From Bolinopsis microptera (Eukaryota > Ctenophora > Tentaculata > Lobata > Bolinopsidae), in assembly GCF_026151205.1 (NCBI RefSeq), contig NC_087076.1:19275919-19339918 (forward strand): 64,000 nt of DNA, written 5' to 3'. The number at the start of each line of letters is the position of its first letter. Within the stretch, counting starts at the first letter, position 1. Positions 37,911 through 48,703 of the stretch are shown in pieces. The position numbers and the translations under genes are program-made. The notes beneath the pieces are model-generated. The model made no database searches. It was given only the letters and a program-made list of their open reading frames with translations, and was not told where the DNA came from.

Positions 37911-38126
37911 TGCACTCTGTGATTGTTTCTCCCATTTTTCTTACATTGCATTGCAAGCCCTGTCTCTTGTAAAAACAACCACTTTTGTAGATACACAAAG
38001 TCTCTACGTCTTTATCCTCTGGTCCCTAGGGTCAGCTGACTCCAGGCCAGAGGAAATTTTCCGATTGCCAAGGTTTGATGCCTAGGCAGTCGAGACCTCT
38101 TATTGAGACCCGATATAATAATAACT
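37911..38126 (+). mobile_element. SINE-like element, copy 2
   Basis: Same family and orientation as 32471-32690; it ends GAGACCCGATATAATAATAA. It abuts the truncated 5' end of the LINE. Confidence 0.6.
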
Positions 38127-38299
38127 AGAAATTTATACATCGCTTTATAGCCAAAAAGAACTCAAAATCCAAAGATTCAGTTAAGCGATCTCAAGCGACT
38201 CATGAACATGTACATGAGAACTTAGAATTTTATGAAGTATGGTTTTCATGAGAAAGATATTAATATTATATATTTATATGATACTTATATGAACACTAT

Positions 38300-38420
38300 T
38301 TCAAAGAGATGAGTCTTTAGTCTCTTTTTAAACAAGACAATATCGGTCAATGTTTTCCATTGATAAGGAAGCTGATTCTATACTGAGGGTCCGCAGTAAC
38401 TAAAACTTCTCTCAGTTTTA
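38300..38420 (-). pseudogene. LINE RT C-terminal relic
   Basis: The minus-strand translation gives RSFSYCGPSV, stop, NQLP, DIVLFKKRLKTHLFEI, matching the usual CR1/Rex-like ending (RAFxxxGPxxWNxLP...FKxxLKTHLF) with the tryptophan replaced by a stop. Confidence 0.65.
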
Positions 38421-38516
38421 CTATAATTTGAGACAGGAGGAACATTTAGGAGGAAATAGTCTTGTTCAGTTCGTAGCACACGTACAGGTTGACTCTTGGT
38501 GTCGATGCATCATATA

Positions 38517-39030
38517 TGTGTGAGATCATCATATTTGGGAATGACATTAGGCAACCCTTGCTTTAACAGAATAATGATCCTTGCTTTTATGTCTACGTAG
38601 AATCTGTTTCTCTTATCGGAGCGTTAGCTCACACGACTAATCTCACAGCTCACATTTAAAGGGACCCGCATACAGAAACCATTAACTACTCTGTCAAGAT
38701 GCTTGCAGGGAGCTTAGACGAGCCATATAAGCAGGCAAAAACCGGCCTAAAAATTACTGAGGTTACTGTTATGCTAATTTTATGAAGCATAATATTAATA
38801 TGTGTGAGATCATCATATTTTGGGGATGACATTAGGCAACCCTTGCTTCAACAGAATAATGATCCTTGCTTTAATGTCTACGTAGAATCTGTTTCTCTTA
38901 TCGGTGCGTTAGCTCACGCGACATCTCACGCGACTAATCTCGCAGCTCACATTTAAAGGGACCCGCATACAGAAACCATTAACTAGGTACTCTGTCAGGA
39001 TGCTTGCGGGCAGCTTAGACAAGCCAAATA
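38517..39030. repeat. About 285-bp tandem doubling
   Basis: Blocks starting TGTGTGAGATCATCATAT at 38517 and about 38800 are near identical. A single copy exists at about 24189 in duplication copy A. Confidence 0.8.
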
Positions 39031-39381
39031 AATCATGTGTTATTCGGACTGAGCTTGTTTTTAAGTTTAGCTCAATTTTGCTAATTCCAATTGAGCGAGT
39101 TGTTTGTTAAAATTATGTTTTAATGTCCTATGACCTATACCCCTTTGGAATGGTGTAAATACTGAATAGTGAAAACACTTATTCTATGTCACTCACTAAC
39201 TGGGTTCGTCGAACTGAGCGCTGAAAAACCATCAAAAATTTGAAAATTTTACCAAAACTGCCGCACATCCAAAACGATGTCTAGCAATCAGCATTCAGAT
39301 TCCAAAACCAACTTCAAATCATCACTTAGTACATTATACATTGTTCACAACACATATCACATAAAATTCCGAATACAAGGT

Positions 39382-39581
39382 CTGGATCCCCGAAACTCTT
39401 AAAATATGATGTCTTTGACTGGCGACTATTAGGCCACCACGGCCATGCTACCCCCTCCCAATCGCCCCGTCCCTCGGGCGCACCGGCGCAACCCAATTCA
39501 CAGTCACCCAATCATGGTAGAGACAAGATCTCAACAGTCAACATGCGCTCAGTTGCAGAGGTCGTGCTATAATGGTATATC
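39382..39581 (-). mobile_element. 200-bp insertion, possibly a tRNA-related SINE
   Basis: Absent at the matching place in copy A (near 24372). On the minus strand TGGCCTAATAG fits the polymerase III A box TRGYNNARNNG, and GAGTTTCGGGGATCC about 45 bases later is a weak B-box-like word. It is GC-rich compared with its surroundings. The frame at 39326-39511 is not credible. Confidence 0.45.
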
Positions 39582-39850
39582 ATTATATTTTTTATCTTGG
39601 CTATATAAGTATATAATTATAAGCGTTACGTCGAATTTGGTCATACCAAAGCTGAAATGTCGGCAGTGCTAACAGATAGCTAACACGTTGATTATTCTTA
39701 ACTTAGCTTAAATATATCACCATCTCTAGCTTAGCCTACTTGACAGAAATAATGTCAGTTAACTGTAATTTGTGATGTCTCCTTTTAAGGGTACATTGTC
39801 ATTAGGGAACTTATGTCTAGTTATTGTAGAAATGTAGGTAACAAGATCAG

Positions 39851-40815
39851 ATGGTATTGACGGTGATCAAACTGACGATCAGTTTGACTTTGGGGATAAT
39901 TCTCCAGCTTTCCTTCGCTAATTTTCTCGGTAAGAGAATTCAAAATTATATGTTTTATAAACTTATAATCAGAGGTAATACCAGGCTCTCCAAATAAAAT
40001 TAGAAATATATTATTTATATAGTAAATTCTTATCAATGATGAAAGGATCTTTCGCAAAAATAAGAAAAAGGATAACACGGGACCCAATTGATAAATTATG
40101 ATCATAAATTCCAATACCGTTTTTCAACTCAGAGTGGAAGGTTCCCAAGACGAAATTTTCTTATGACCAGCACTTTAAAGATTTGGACCAAACCACACTT
40201 GCCTCACCAGACTTGGTACCTATCAACAAAAAGTCTATTCTACTGATGAAACTAGAACAAACAGGTCCCTACGATCCAAACGGCGGCGATCTAGGGATAT
40301 ATTTCACGTTGTACAATCCGGATGGGAAATATCTTGCCTTCGGCAATATTTACTACAGGTAAGAAAAACGAGCTATGTTGTGAGCTATTGAAATTATTTG
40401 TTTATAGAGGAAAACTTCATTCTGATGCATAATGCTAATGTTATAAGGACTTTTAAAATTGTGTTTACTACACAGATTTCGGGAGCACGGCGTAGAAGAT
40501 GGTGGAATATCAATTGGGACTGCCCGATACAAATATATCATTTGGCGAGATTGTTGTTTTAACAAATACCTGGCCAACATGGTCGCCTGGAAATTTTATG
40601 TGGAAGGATATTCTGGATATGAGGACATGCTTATGGCAAACGGAACTATCCAAGTATTTCTAGAAGGGTATTCAGAACTGGTAGGGGATTTAGAATTTAT
40701 GCATTGGATTGCAGCAGTTAAAGGAGCTACCCAAGTCATTATATCAATAGAGAAAGGGCTGAGTTATGTAAAGACTCAATACAGACGCGTAACGCAAGGT
40801 TTTACAATAACTTAA
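39851..40815 (+). CDS. Unrecognised secreted protein, copy B (3 exons, 214 aa)
   Basis: Paralog of 24562-25517. Exons: 39851-39929, 40133-40358 and 40476-40815; the same splice sites and phases give 214 residues. The signal peptide is two residues longer (an extra LTLG-type stretch). Exon 2 differs by a 6-bp deletion in the Gly/Arg-rich turn. In exon 3, residues around RYKYIIWRDCCFNKYLANMV and YSGYEDMLMANGT differ strongly from copy A and add two cysteines, while the last 36 residues (from WIAAVKGATQ) are identical. Introns and 3' UTR are also highly similar. No family recognised. Confidence 0.7.
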
Positions 40816-40871
40816 ATTGTATCATTTTGTCGCTTCGTCATCTAGACTTAAACTGCAGTCATTTCAAATCC

Positions 40872-40877
40872 AATAAA
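40872..40877 (+). terminator. PolyA signal of secreted-protein copy B
   Basis: AATAAA 57 bp after the stop, as in copy A. Confidence 0.7.
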
Positions 40878-42027
40878 TTAGAATACATACCCCATCATTA
40901 TTTATTACCACGATAATAATGATGATAAGGACAACACTAACCCCTAACAATTATCCAATAGGAGAGGAGGAATGCATTGACTACCCTGACGACTGCATTG
41001 CACTACAGAGAATAAATAATATCATGCAGTCGCTAGGTACAGAGAATAAATAATATCATGCAGTCGCTGTAAGATACAAAGGAAAATACTAAAGTTAAAA
41101 AAGGCTACTTTAGGTTGGGGTAGTAGTAGTACAGGTGGTACAGGGTACAGGGGTGCCGGTTTCCGGTGTATAGGCGAGGTTAACGGCAGGGCAGGGAAAT
41201 TATTTTCAACCCACGGAACAAAAAAATTAGGAAAAAAAACAAAATGTAAGGAAAAACAGCTGATTAACTAAGATATCGTCAATATATCATTAGAAACTCT
41301 AATCTCAGGATTAACTCTAGTACCTGTCAGGATAAAACATCTCAATCTGTTCTGAGTCGAAATTTTGGATTATTCGAAGAAAGGTAATTACATAAACGAT
41401 TATGTTTGTTTGCTTATAATTGATATCCTAGTTTATCCTTTTATCATATTATCGTTAAAATGTTGATCGTTACTGGGTGTTGTAATTGCTCTGGTGTAAT
41501 TTGTTTTTGTAAAAGTTGTATTTACCACGAAACTCATCACATTAAACTCAGGTATAGTACGATGATAAGTGAATATCTGCAGCGAAATACACTGGATACG
41601 ACGGGTAACACCTGATGACGGGAGACAGTTTGGTAATCTATCTCATCAGACGATCTTATTGTCAGCCAGATTAATCCGCCGAAATGACATTTATTCAATC
41701 TTTATGTGATTGAGATTTTCACAATATCTTCACTCTATGAAATTAGTTGGTTGGCTTTGAATTGGAGTTTAATAACCTTGTTAAATTTTTACTCTTTCTA
41801 CCATTTATTTTGTTGAACTTTGTTAATTTATCGAACCAACTGCAATTCTATTAAAATTTAATCAATTAAACTTTCCGAATTTGGTATTGTATTGACCATT
41901 GAATTGATTTATACGAGCATATTTATTTATTGACGTTATCACGAAATTATTACGTCTTTTAATTTTATAATCATAATTTTATGGTAGGACTGTTTAGTGC
42001 TTATAAACACTAAAAACTATATATATA

Positions 42028-42123
42028 AGCGTGACAAAGTAAACGATGTTTTCGTCAAACTAAAAGTTTCATGGATGTGTGAACAACAATCTTCAGTGAA
42101 AACATCGTTTACTTTGTCACGCT
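42028..42123. mobile_element. 96-bp MITE with perfect 26-bp inverted ends
   Basis: 42028-42053 and 42098-42123 are exact reverse complements and contain GTTTACTTTGTCAC, the same word that recurs in the 5839-12111 block. The flanks are AT-rich, and a target duplication is not certain. Confidence 0.85.
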
Positions 42124-42176
42124 AATAGATAGCTCCTATCCATTACGGCATTAGTTGAGCACTTTGCTAAAAAGAG

Positions 42177-42223
42177 AAAGAAACACCGTTGTATATATAT
42201 ATATACAAGTTCGGTGTTTCTTT
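42177..42223. repeat. Hairpin with TA-repeat core
   Basis: AAAGAAACACCG and CGGTGTTTCTTT bracket TTGTATATATATATATACAA. It is followed by a second TA run to about 42242. Confidence 0.8.
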
Positions 42224-42244
42224 GTATATATATATATATATTTC

Positions 42245-43404
42245 ATTGCTGAACTTTTACACAATAAAAAAAGCGGTTTTGACTAGATCCTCGTAATTCT
42301 TTGCATCATTTATTAACATAAATTCTGAGAAATTATATCATTAAAGCAACTATAACAAATACGAATCATATACAATTGAAAATATATACAAACTAAAAGA
42401 AGTGGGAAAATCTGATGAACGGAAATTTAAAAAAGAAACTAAAAGCTTTTTACACACGTCTCTGGAATAATGGTATACCTTAAGAACGACAAATTTAGTC
42501 TACCATAAATTTACTCAAACTTTTGACTAAAATTGTTGTAAACCAAATTTCACGTGACTAAATTTTTCGGCGACTAATTTTGAAGTATACCAAAATTTTA
42601 GTAGAGCATTATATATGAATTACATTTTAGTGATCTTACATTCTTTATCATATGTTCATGATAAAATATCGCTAACTGTACATGCATGGGTCGCTACTGC
42701 GTGTAATACAAAATTGTATGCTATGATAATATGTAACTAATGTATGTAATGTTGGCTCGCCGTTAGCATGGTTAGAATATTACCAGATCGAGAATATTCC
42801 TCCTTACCAAAATACGGGCGTATGGTGTAAGTTACAGGATCACGAGGTTGATATTTTGTCCACGTGACCGTTTGGCAGGTAGTGTGCACGTGGGCCCATG
42901 GGAAATTTCTGATACACGTGTTCCTTTGTCTGTACTTAGTTCACTATAACAGTGAACAGTGTATAAAGTACAGTGTATAAAGTATGACTTTACATTAAAA
43001 AACTAGCTTAATAATGGAAAAATCGAATAAATGGAATCGAAAATGGCCTCAAAAAGTCAAAAAATTCGACTAAAATTGTTGTAGACTAAAAATTTGCGAA
43101 ATTTGTGCCCAAAATTATGGTAACCAAAATTATAGTAACCAAATTTATTGTGACCCAAATTTGTTGGCCCTAAGCTCCTAAGGTATGTTGTTATAATTTG
43201 CTCTCAAAACAATGCGATTATAAACTAATCGTACTGTTTTGAGAGCACCGAGCAGCTGATATTTTGATTTTCGGAGTGTTCTCACAAACAAATGAAACAG
43301 TCATTAGATAAACAAATTTCAAAACTAGATTGACGTTTCATATTTATATATAAATATTAAATAATAACGTTTGCAAACGATCTGTTACATGATATGCATA
43401 GAAC
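42245..43404. repeat. AT-rich region with dispersed CAAATTT-type repeats
   Basis: 42520-42605 and 43060-43185 share strings such as GACTAAAATTGTTGTA and repeated ACCAAATTT/CCCAAATTT words. Similar text lies at 46120-46165 and 46750-46885. No gene seen. Confidence 0.5.
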
Positions 43405-45055
43405 CAGGGGTGTAGGGGGCCAACTTTTTGGCCTATCCCAACTTTTTAGCCTATCCTGTCTAACTCTTACTGCAGTCTAACTGCACGATAGTTGCCGATT
43501 TATAAATTTCAAAAAACATTGCTAGTTACTCTTCTGTGCCGTGTTCAGTATCTTCAAGTAAATTAGCAGGATACAATCCAGCTGTGAGCTGGCATGAACC
43601 AGAAATCTGATAATTTATATTACATATTCCGATATTACATGTCAGGATTCATCAGAAGTTCAGGAACCAAGGATTAAAAAAGTTTCAGTTGTATATCTTT
43701 TACGGTTTTTGCGGAAATTCGTGTTAAAGTTGATGCCGTGGTGTCAGTAAAATGGTACGGATATATCTATATATATCGTCTCGCTTTATATATAGTAAGA
43801 TAAGAGACGTATATATTAGGACATTTGTAATTTGATCAAATTAAAAGTTTTGGTGTGTGAATCAAAGGTCTTTAAATTTTAAAACAAAACATATTACATG
43901 TCAGGATTCATCAGAAGTTCAGAAGCCTAGCGATCTTAAAATTCAGATAACATTACTGATTACATTACAGGACACAGTTTGCCCCTTGAAGTCCAAATTT
44001 ACATTACCTCATTGCTAGAATTCATTCCTTAAAACAAATTTTCAAAGAATTCTTCCCGCTGCTCCATCTTTGCATGTTGTACCCTCTTTGTGAGTAAGAT
44101 CTATTACTGTAAGCATATTTTTCGAAATTTGTAGGACTTTTCCTTTGACTATTAATAAAATTGGCACAACAACATCTTTCTGGATTTATCATTTCACATT
44201 GCTACTTGCTAGATTTCGATTCTGGAAGGAAATTTCCTGTAATTTGTTTCGAGAGATTGCAATATGCATCCCTTTTTCGAGCTAAACTTATTTCGCAAGA
44301 GATGCTTGCAGGCAGGCACGTAGCCAGGGGGGGGGGCTAGGGGGGCGGCAGCCCCCCCGGAAAAATCGAACCCCAGAAAAAAGATAAGCCTCCTAGTCCC
44401 CATGGTCGCCTGGTAACTGGGCTGTGTTTATGACTGCAGTCAGTCAAAGATTTGAACTGTGGATTAGTAAATATATGTCATTAAATCCAAGCAAACATTC
44501 TAGAAGACTTCTATAATTATAGTCAATAGTGTCCCCTAGACCGTAGGAAATGTAAAAATCTTAAGACGATGAGGCCTGAGTAAGTCGTAAATTCTGATTG
44601 GAGAATGCAGATTGCTGTTGTGAAGTTACCAAATTTACGTGAGTACTTGATTCTTTTCAATCCCAGTTTATTGCTGTCCTACAAATTTCTTTAATGCCAA
44701 ATGTCGTCTAAAACACCCTGTTTCGCAAAAAATTTCCGGGGGGCTGCGCCTCCCTAGCCCCCGCCAAGGGGCTCCGCCCCTGGACCCCGCTGGGGGCTGC
44801 GCCCCCAGACACCTGCCACAGCTTGATTGGACGCGTCGGCTCACTTCGCTCGCCGACAGCCCCCCTCAAAGAAAAATCCTGGCTAAGTCCCTGCTTGCAG
44901 GCTCTAATACGCATTTAAAATCGTATTATTATACTAGTTATTGAAACTGTGTTTGAAAATGATATCTATTGCCAAATTGTCCAGCTAGGCCTTTTACACG
45001 TTTTGCTGTTTTTGAAATTCAGGCTGTGGCCAAAGCGTGTGCTAAATTTGAAAAA
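43405..45055. mobile_element. hAT-type non-autonomous element, copy 1 (right end lost)
   Basis: The left end CAGGGGTGTAGG equals that of 49987-51265, and the bodies match (for example TACAATCCAGCTGTGAGCTGG and CATGTCAGGATTCATCAGAA). The match stops near 45055 before the right terminal repeat. A second hAT element is nested at 44313-44893. Confidence 0.75.
44313..44893. mobile_element. Nested hAT-type element, 581 bp
   Basis: The termini CAGGCACGTAGCCAGG and CCTGGCTAAGTCCCTG are inverted repeats with two mismatches. CTTGCAGG flanks both sides (44305-44312 and 44894-44901). The intact host copy at about 51061-51075 shows a single CTTGCAGG. No ORF. Confidence 0.9.
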
Positions 45056-46359
45056 CTCCGATTTCGGTGCAGATGTGATATGACCTGGTTTCAGTTTTCG
45101 TTTTGGGATTTAAGCTGATTGGTCAGTGGTCACCCAACTCAGCTGATTGGGTGTCTCTTAACTGCGTGGGAACTAGGTTCATGAACCCGATTGCAATTGG
45201 GTTCAGTTGTCGGTCACCCGTTGGGGGTGCACACGCCATGTATGCTTGAAGATGATTCGTTCTGGTGACTCGTACGCAGTGGTCACGTGAACCTACTATT
45301 TCACGTGACACCGGCCCATATTACTGATTTCGAGAAATAACTGTCACGTGACACACTGATAAGGATATTAGCCCCCGACACCGTGAGAAATCTGCCCTTG
45401 CTTCATACTGTGTTGTATTATATCAATGTAAGGATTGACTTTATATCTCAAACACAAACAAAGTTAATGAGTGTCACCATCTTACTTACTGTCGTCAATC
45501 TACCTCGGGTAGTTAAGTTAATACCTAATATATAAATCGGCACCTCAAAGTAGTAACGTATGCGGTTTGAGATAGCTCGTCATTTTATATCGAGCTCTCT
45601 TTAACTATCTGCCTGACTTCATGCCGAGGCAAGTAATGCTAATACTGCTTTCCTGCTGAATATGGCTCGAACGTGTGATAATAATACACTAAAGCATCTT
45701 TTAGGGAATCAGTGCAATTAGTTTAGTAACCATACCCAATAAATTTTCGGTCACTCTCAAAACAGTGCAATCTCATCCCCTGAAAAAAAAATCGGTGCGC
45801 CGCCAAATAGGTCAAAAGTGGAGTTATATAAGAAGAATAACGTGAAGCTAGTTATTAAAAAGTTGCGTGCGGGCAGTTACTTCTGGGCCACCCAGCACCC
45901 TGCATATAATTACTCGTGACTTGCAGTTACCTGGGGACCTCAGGCTATCATGTTTATAAACCGAATAGAGATTAGGCGGAATGACTGGCTGAGCGCGGCC
46001 CAGTAAGACTTGCAGTCGCAAAAATAAAAAACAAAGCAGTGTTGGTTCTGGGTTTACTTTTAATTTTAAATGTTATCAAAGAATATTTTTTGCAGACCAA
46101 ATTAATTGCATAAATCTTTTCCGTCTGCTAAATTTTTTGCTAACCAAACTTTTGGCAATTGGCCTGTGGCCCTGAAATCTATAGAAAGATGGCTTTTTCT
46201 TCATATCCAAGTGAAATAATATTTGAAATTTTAGTTTTCTAATCTGTCATTCATGGCTTGACCAAGTAAAAAGGCTTATATTTTAAATGAATAGAAATAA
46301 CTGGAATAGCTAACAGCTACTAATAAAACAAATGGCTAGAGGTACGGATAGCTAGAGAT
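45056..46359. other. Intergenic; E-box group and MITE remnant
   Basis: CACGTG occurs three times between about 45284 and 45351. 45845-45895 is a half copy of the mariner-type MITE at 16567-16708 (GTTGCGTGCGGGCAGTTACTTCTGGGCCACCC). Nothing else recognised. Confidence 0.5.
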
Positions 46360-46665
46360 TTAAACAAGATCTGCAAATGGATTATCATCCTCCGTAAAGT
46401 CTGATCTACAAGCATCAGTTAAACCCGACTTCTCAAAGCCTTTCCTTATGTCATCTGGCCTCCCTTTTAAATATACAAAAAGTTCGTTGATCCAACGAGC
46501 GTGTACTTCACGGATCACTGTCAAGCAGGTATCAATTTTCACATTGTCTGATGAAACTCCTCCATTGAGCTGACACACTAATACTATGTTTTTCGCGTAC
46601 CAATCTTCGTACTTATTGTGCATGAATTTTTTAGCCAGTCCATTGATAGATATGTCCAGGGGCTA
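46360..46665 (-). pseudogene. DDE transposase C-terminal relic (pogo/Tigger-like)
   Basis: The open frame at 46623-46360 (87 codons) continues upstream as PLDISINGLAKKF to a TAG at about 46663. This fits the pogo/Jerky-type QPLDVxVN...YEDWYA block with the glutamine codon turned into a stop, followed by the usual tail (VHARWINELFVYL, IRKGFEKSGLTDA, DDNPF). The catalytic region is absent. Confidence 0.65.
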
Positions 46666-46949
46666 CCACCTACATGCTTAAAATTGAAAGCAAAATGACT
46701 AGAATAATAAGGAATAATAATAATGAACTAAGGCAAATAACTAACTGAAATTTTAGTGGAAAATCGTTCATTTTTCGAAGAATTTGTGCCCAAATTTTCG
46801 GCCGCCCAAATGAGTTCAAATTTTCTGCCCAAATTTTTCGGGCTCAAATAAATTGTGCTCAATATAATGGCACACAAATTTTTGGGAACTAAGGTAACAT
46901 AAGTTTTAAGTTTTAACCTAAAATCTTAAAAACGGAATTTACCTTTTCA

Positions 46950-47398
46950 TGAAAAAATATTGAAACCCTATCGAGTTCTATTGTTTTGAGCGAAATCAGT
47001 TCCGCGATTATCGCGAACTGAGATATGGGTAATTTTGTTAATTTTTTGCGACTATTTGAACACAGAATATACATGTGTTGGTGGATATTGAGCTGATAAT
47101 CATAGATAATGTAGTTCAGGCTTACCTTCCAAATAAAGTTGGTTTCATTCAAAAATATTAATATTTGACCAACTTATGGGACAAAATCGATCAAATTTAG
47201 TGCGCATGCCGAAATATGGGCATATGGTTTTTGGCCCATAACTCAGCAATTTTTGTCCAATAATCGTAATGAAAATTCATATACGAGTTCGAGAGACCAC
47301 TAGCTACAAGTAAAGCACCTAAAATCAGGGGGTTTGAGCATTTTAAGGTAATTTGGCAGAATTGGGCATAATTGGGACCAAATATGGGCGTGGCTGAA
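46950..47398. repeat. Dispersed repeat, copy 2
   Basis: Direct match to 28999-29422 with a short insertion near 47305. Confidence 0.8.
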
Positions 47399-48510
47399 AG
47401 AAAGAGAAATACGCTGAAGAGAAGTGATGCAGTTTCCTACTCTTCGGTGTGAATGAAGAACATGTCGGAGAGGGAGAGGACAAGCAATGGCGAGACAACA
47501 TCAGGTGCTTGACGTGCTGTCAGAATGTAACGTGACGACGGGTGAAATCGTCAAGTGGGAAAAAGTTGGTCGGGCAGCCAATGCTCCGATCAAAGTTACA
47601 ATGAGCAGTCCCTCAGTCCCTCAGTCCCTGAGTACGTCCAGAGAATTTTAAAAGACATCCCAAAATTCCGCATGCGTGGTGACCCCTGGACAAAGATGTT
47701 GGCTTCGCCAAACAGGAACAGCAGGAGGCTCACCGTAGTCTTGTTAGCTTGTTGAAAAGCTGAGGCAGACAATTGAGGAGGAATCGAGCAGGCGTTGGGT
47801 GATAAGGAGCGGGAAGATTATTGACGTTGGACACTTTCGTCGCGTTCGCAAGACGCCTCCATGTCTAAACAGGACTTTGAGTGCATATCTTAGAATCGTG
47901 GACTAAATGTAGCCTTATAGTTATAGAGGACTCATAATGTCTGATAACAACTTGATTAACAAGAAATGCGGCCGCTTTTCTATTGTGGATGGCCGCTCAA
48001 TTTCCCGATCTGTGATGGCGTATTTATTTGACATACGTTGCATGCCACTTTTCGCGCGCGAAGCGCGCGCCGCCGAAGGATCTGTGCAAAATAGTAATAC
48101 TAACTCAAAATAATAATAATATGCTATTAATTAGTGCCTAGTGTGCAGTGGGATACGTACATGATGAAATTAATAATGCACTTGGTTGGTTCAGCGCCGC
48201 GCGCCAACAATTATATAATTGAGATTGTCACGCAAAATAACTTTGCGCAGGTAGTCACGTGGGCGATAACAGTGCTTGCAGACACGTACGGTCGCACACT
48301 CGCAGGCACGGTCGCAAAGCTACCATATAAAAAAAAACCTCGATCGCTAACCCTTGTCCTTGACTCTTTTGTGCCTTCGGCACTTTGAGTCATGGATCGG
48401 GAAAAAATATGTAAAAAAAAACAAAATGTAGTGTGTAGACACTGATTTGAGGCTGTCCGCCAAGAGTTGAGTTTGTATAGAGTTCTATATAGCTGACAAA
48501 ACAATTTATT
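47399..48510. other. No gene recognised
   Basis: 47440-47890 reads like degraded coding sequence in places (a 66-codon frame at 47555-47755) but matches no family I know. CGCGCGCGAAGCGCGCG at about 48053 is a short palindrome. The frames at 48134-48388 and 48211-48552 overlap each other on opposite strands and are not credible. Confidence 0.3.
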
Positions 48511-48703
48511 ATATCGGGTCTCAATAAAAAGTCTCGACTGCCTAAGCATCAAACCTTGGCAATCGGTGATTTTCCTCTGGCCCGGACTCAGCTGACCCTA
48601 GGGACCAGAGGATAAAGGCGTAGAGACTGTGTGTATCTACAACAGTGGTTGTTTTTATAAGAAACAGGGCTTGCAACGCATCAAAAAAAATCACAAAGTG
48701 CAT
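48511..48703 (-). mobile_element. SINE-like element, copy 3
   Basis: Reverse-strand copy of the family at 32471 and 37911, from TATCGGGTCTC to the GTTGCAAGCCC region near 48670. Confidence 0.65.

Larger units (their letters stand above)
29599..41980. repeat. Segmental duplication, copy B (expanded by insertions)
   Basis: Same block order as 22610-27470, interrupted by a 330-bp insert (30024-30352), a tandem repeat block (about 30661-32120), SINE-like and LINE sequences (32430-38516), a tandem doubling of one block (38517-39030) and a 200-bp insert (39382-39581). It carries the second copy of the secreted-protein gene. It lacks the LINE and hAT MITE found in copy A, so those arrived after the duplication. 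Confidence 0.85.

Noticed and set aside
32471-38126. LTR-like direct repeats around a retroelement
   Set aside because: The repeats flank a LINE with CR1-type ORFs, a third copy is solitary on the other strand, and they end in TAA repeats, so SINE-like copies are the simpler reading.
48134-48552. 84- and 113-codon ORFs
   Set aside because: They lie on opposite strands over the same AT- and CG-repeat-rich text, and one runs into the SINE-like copy.
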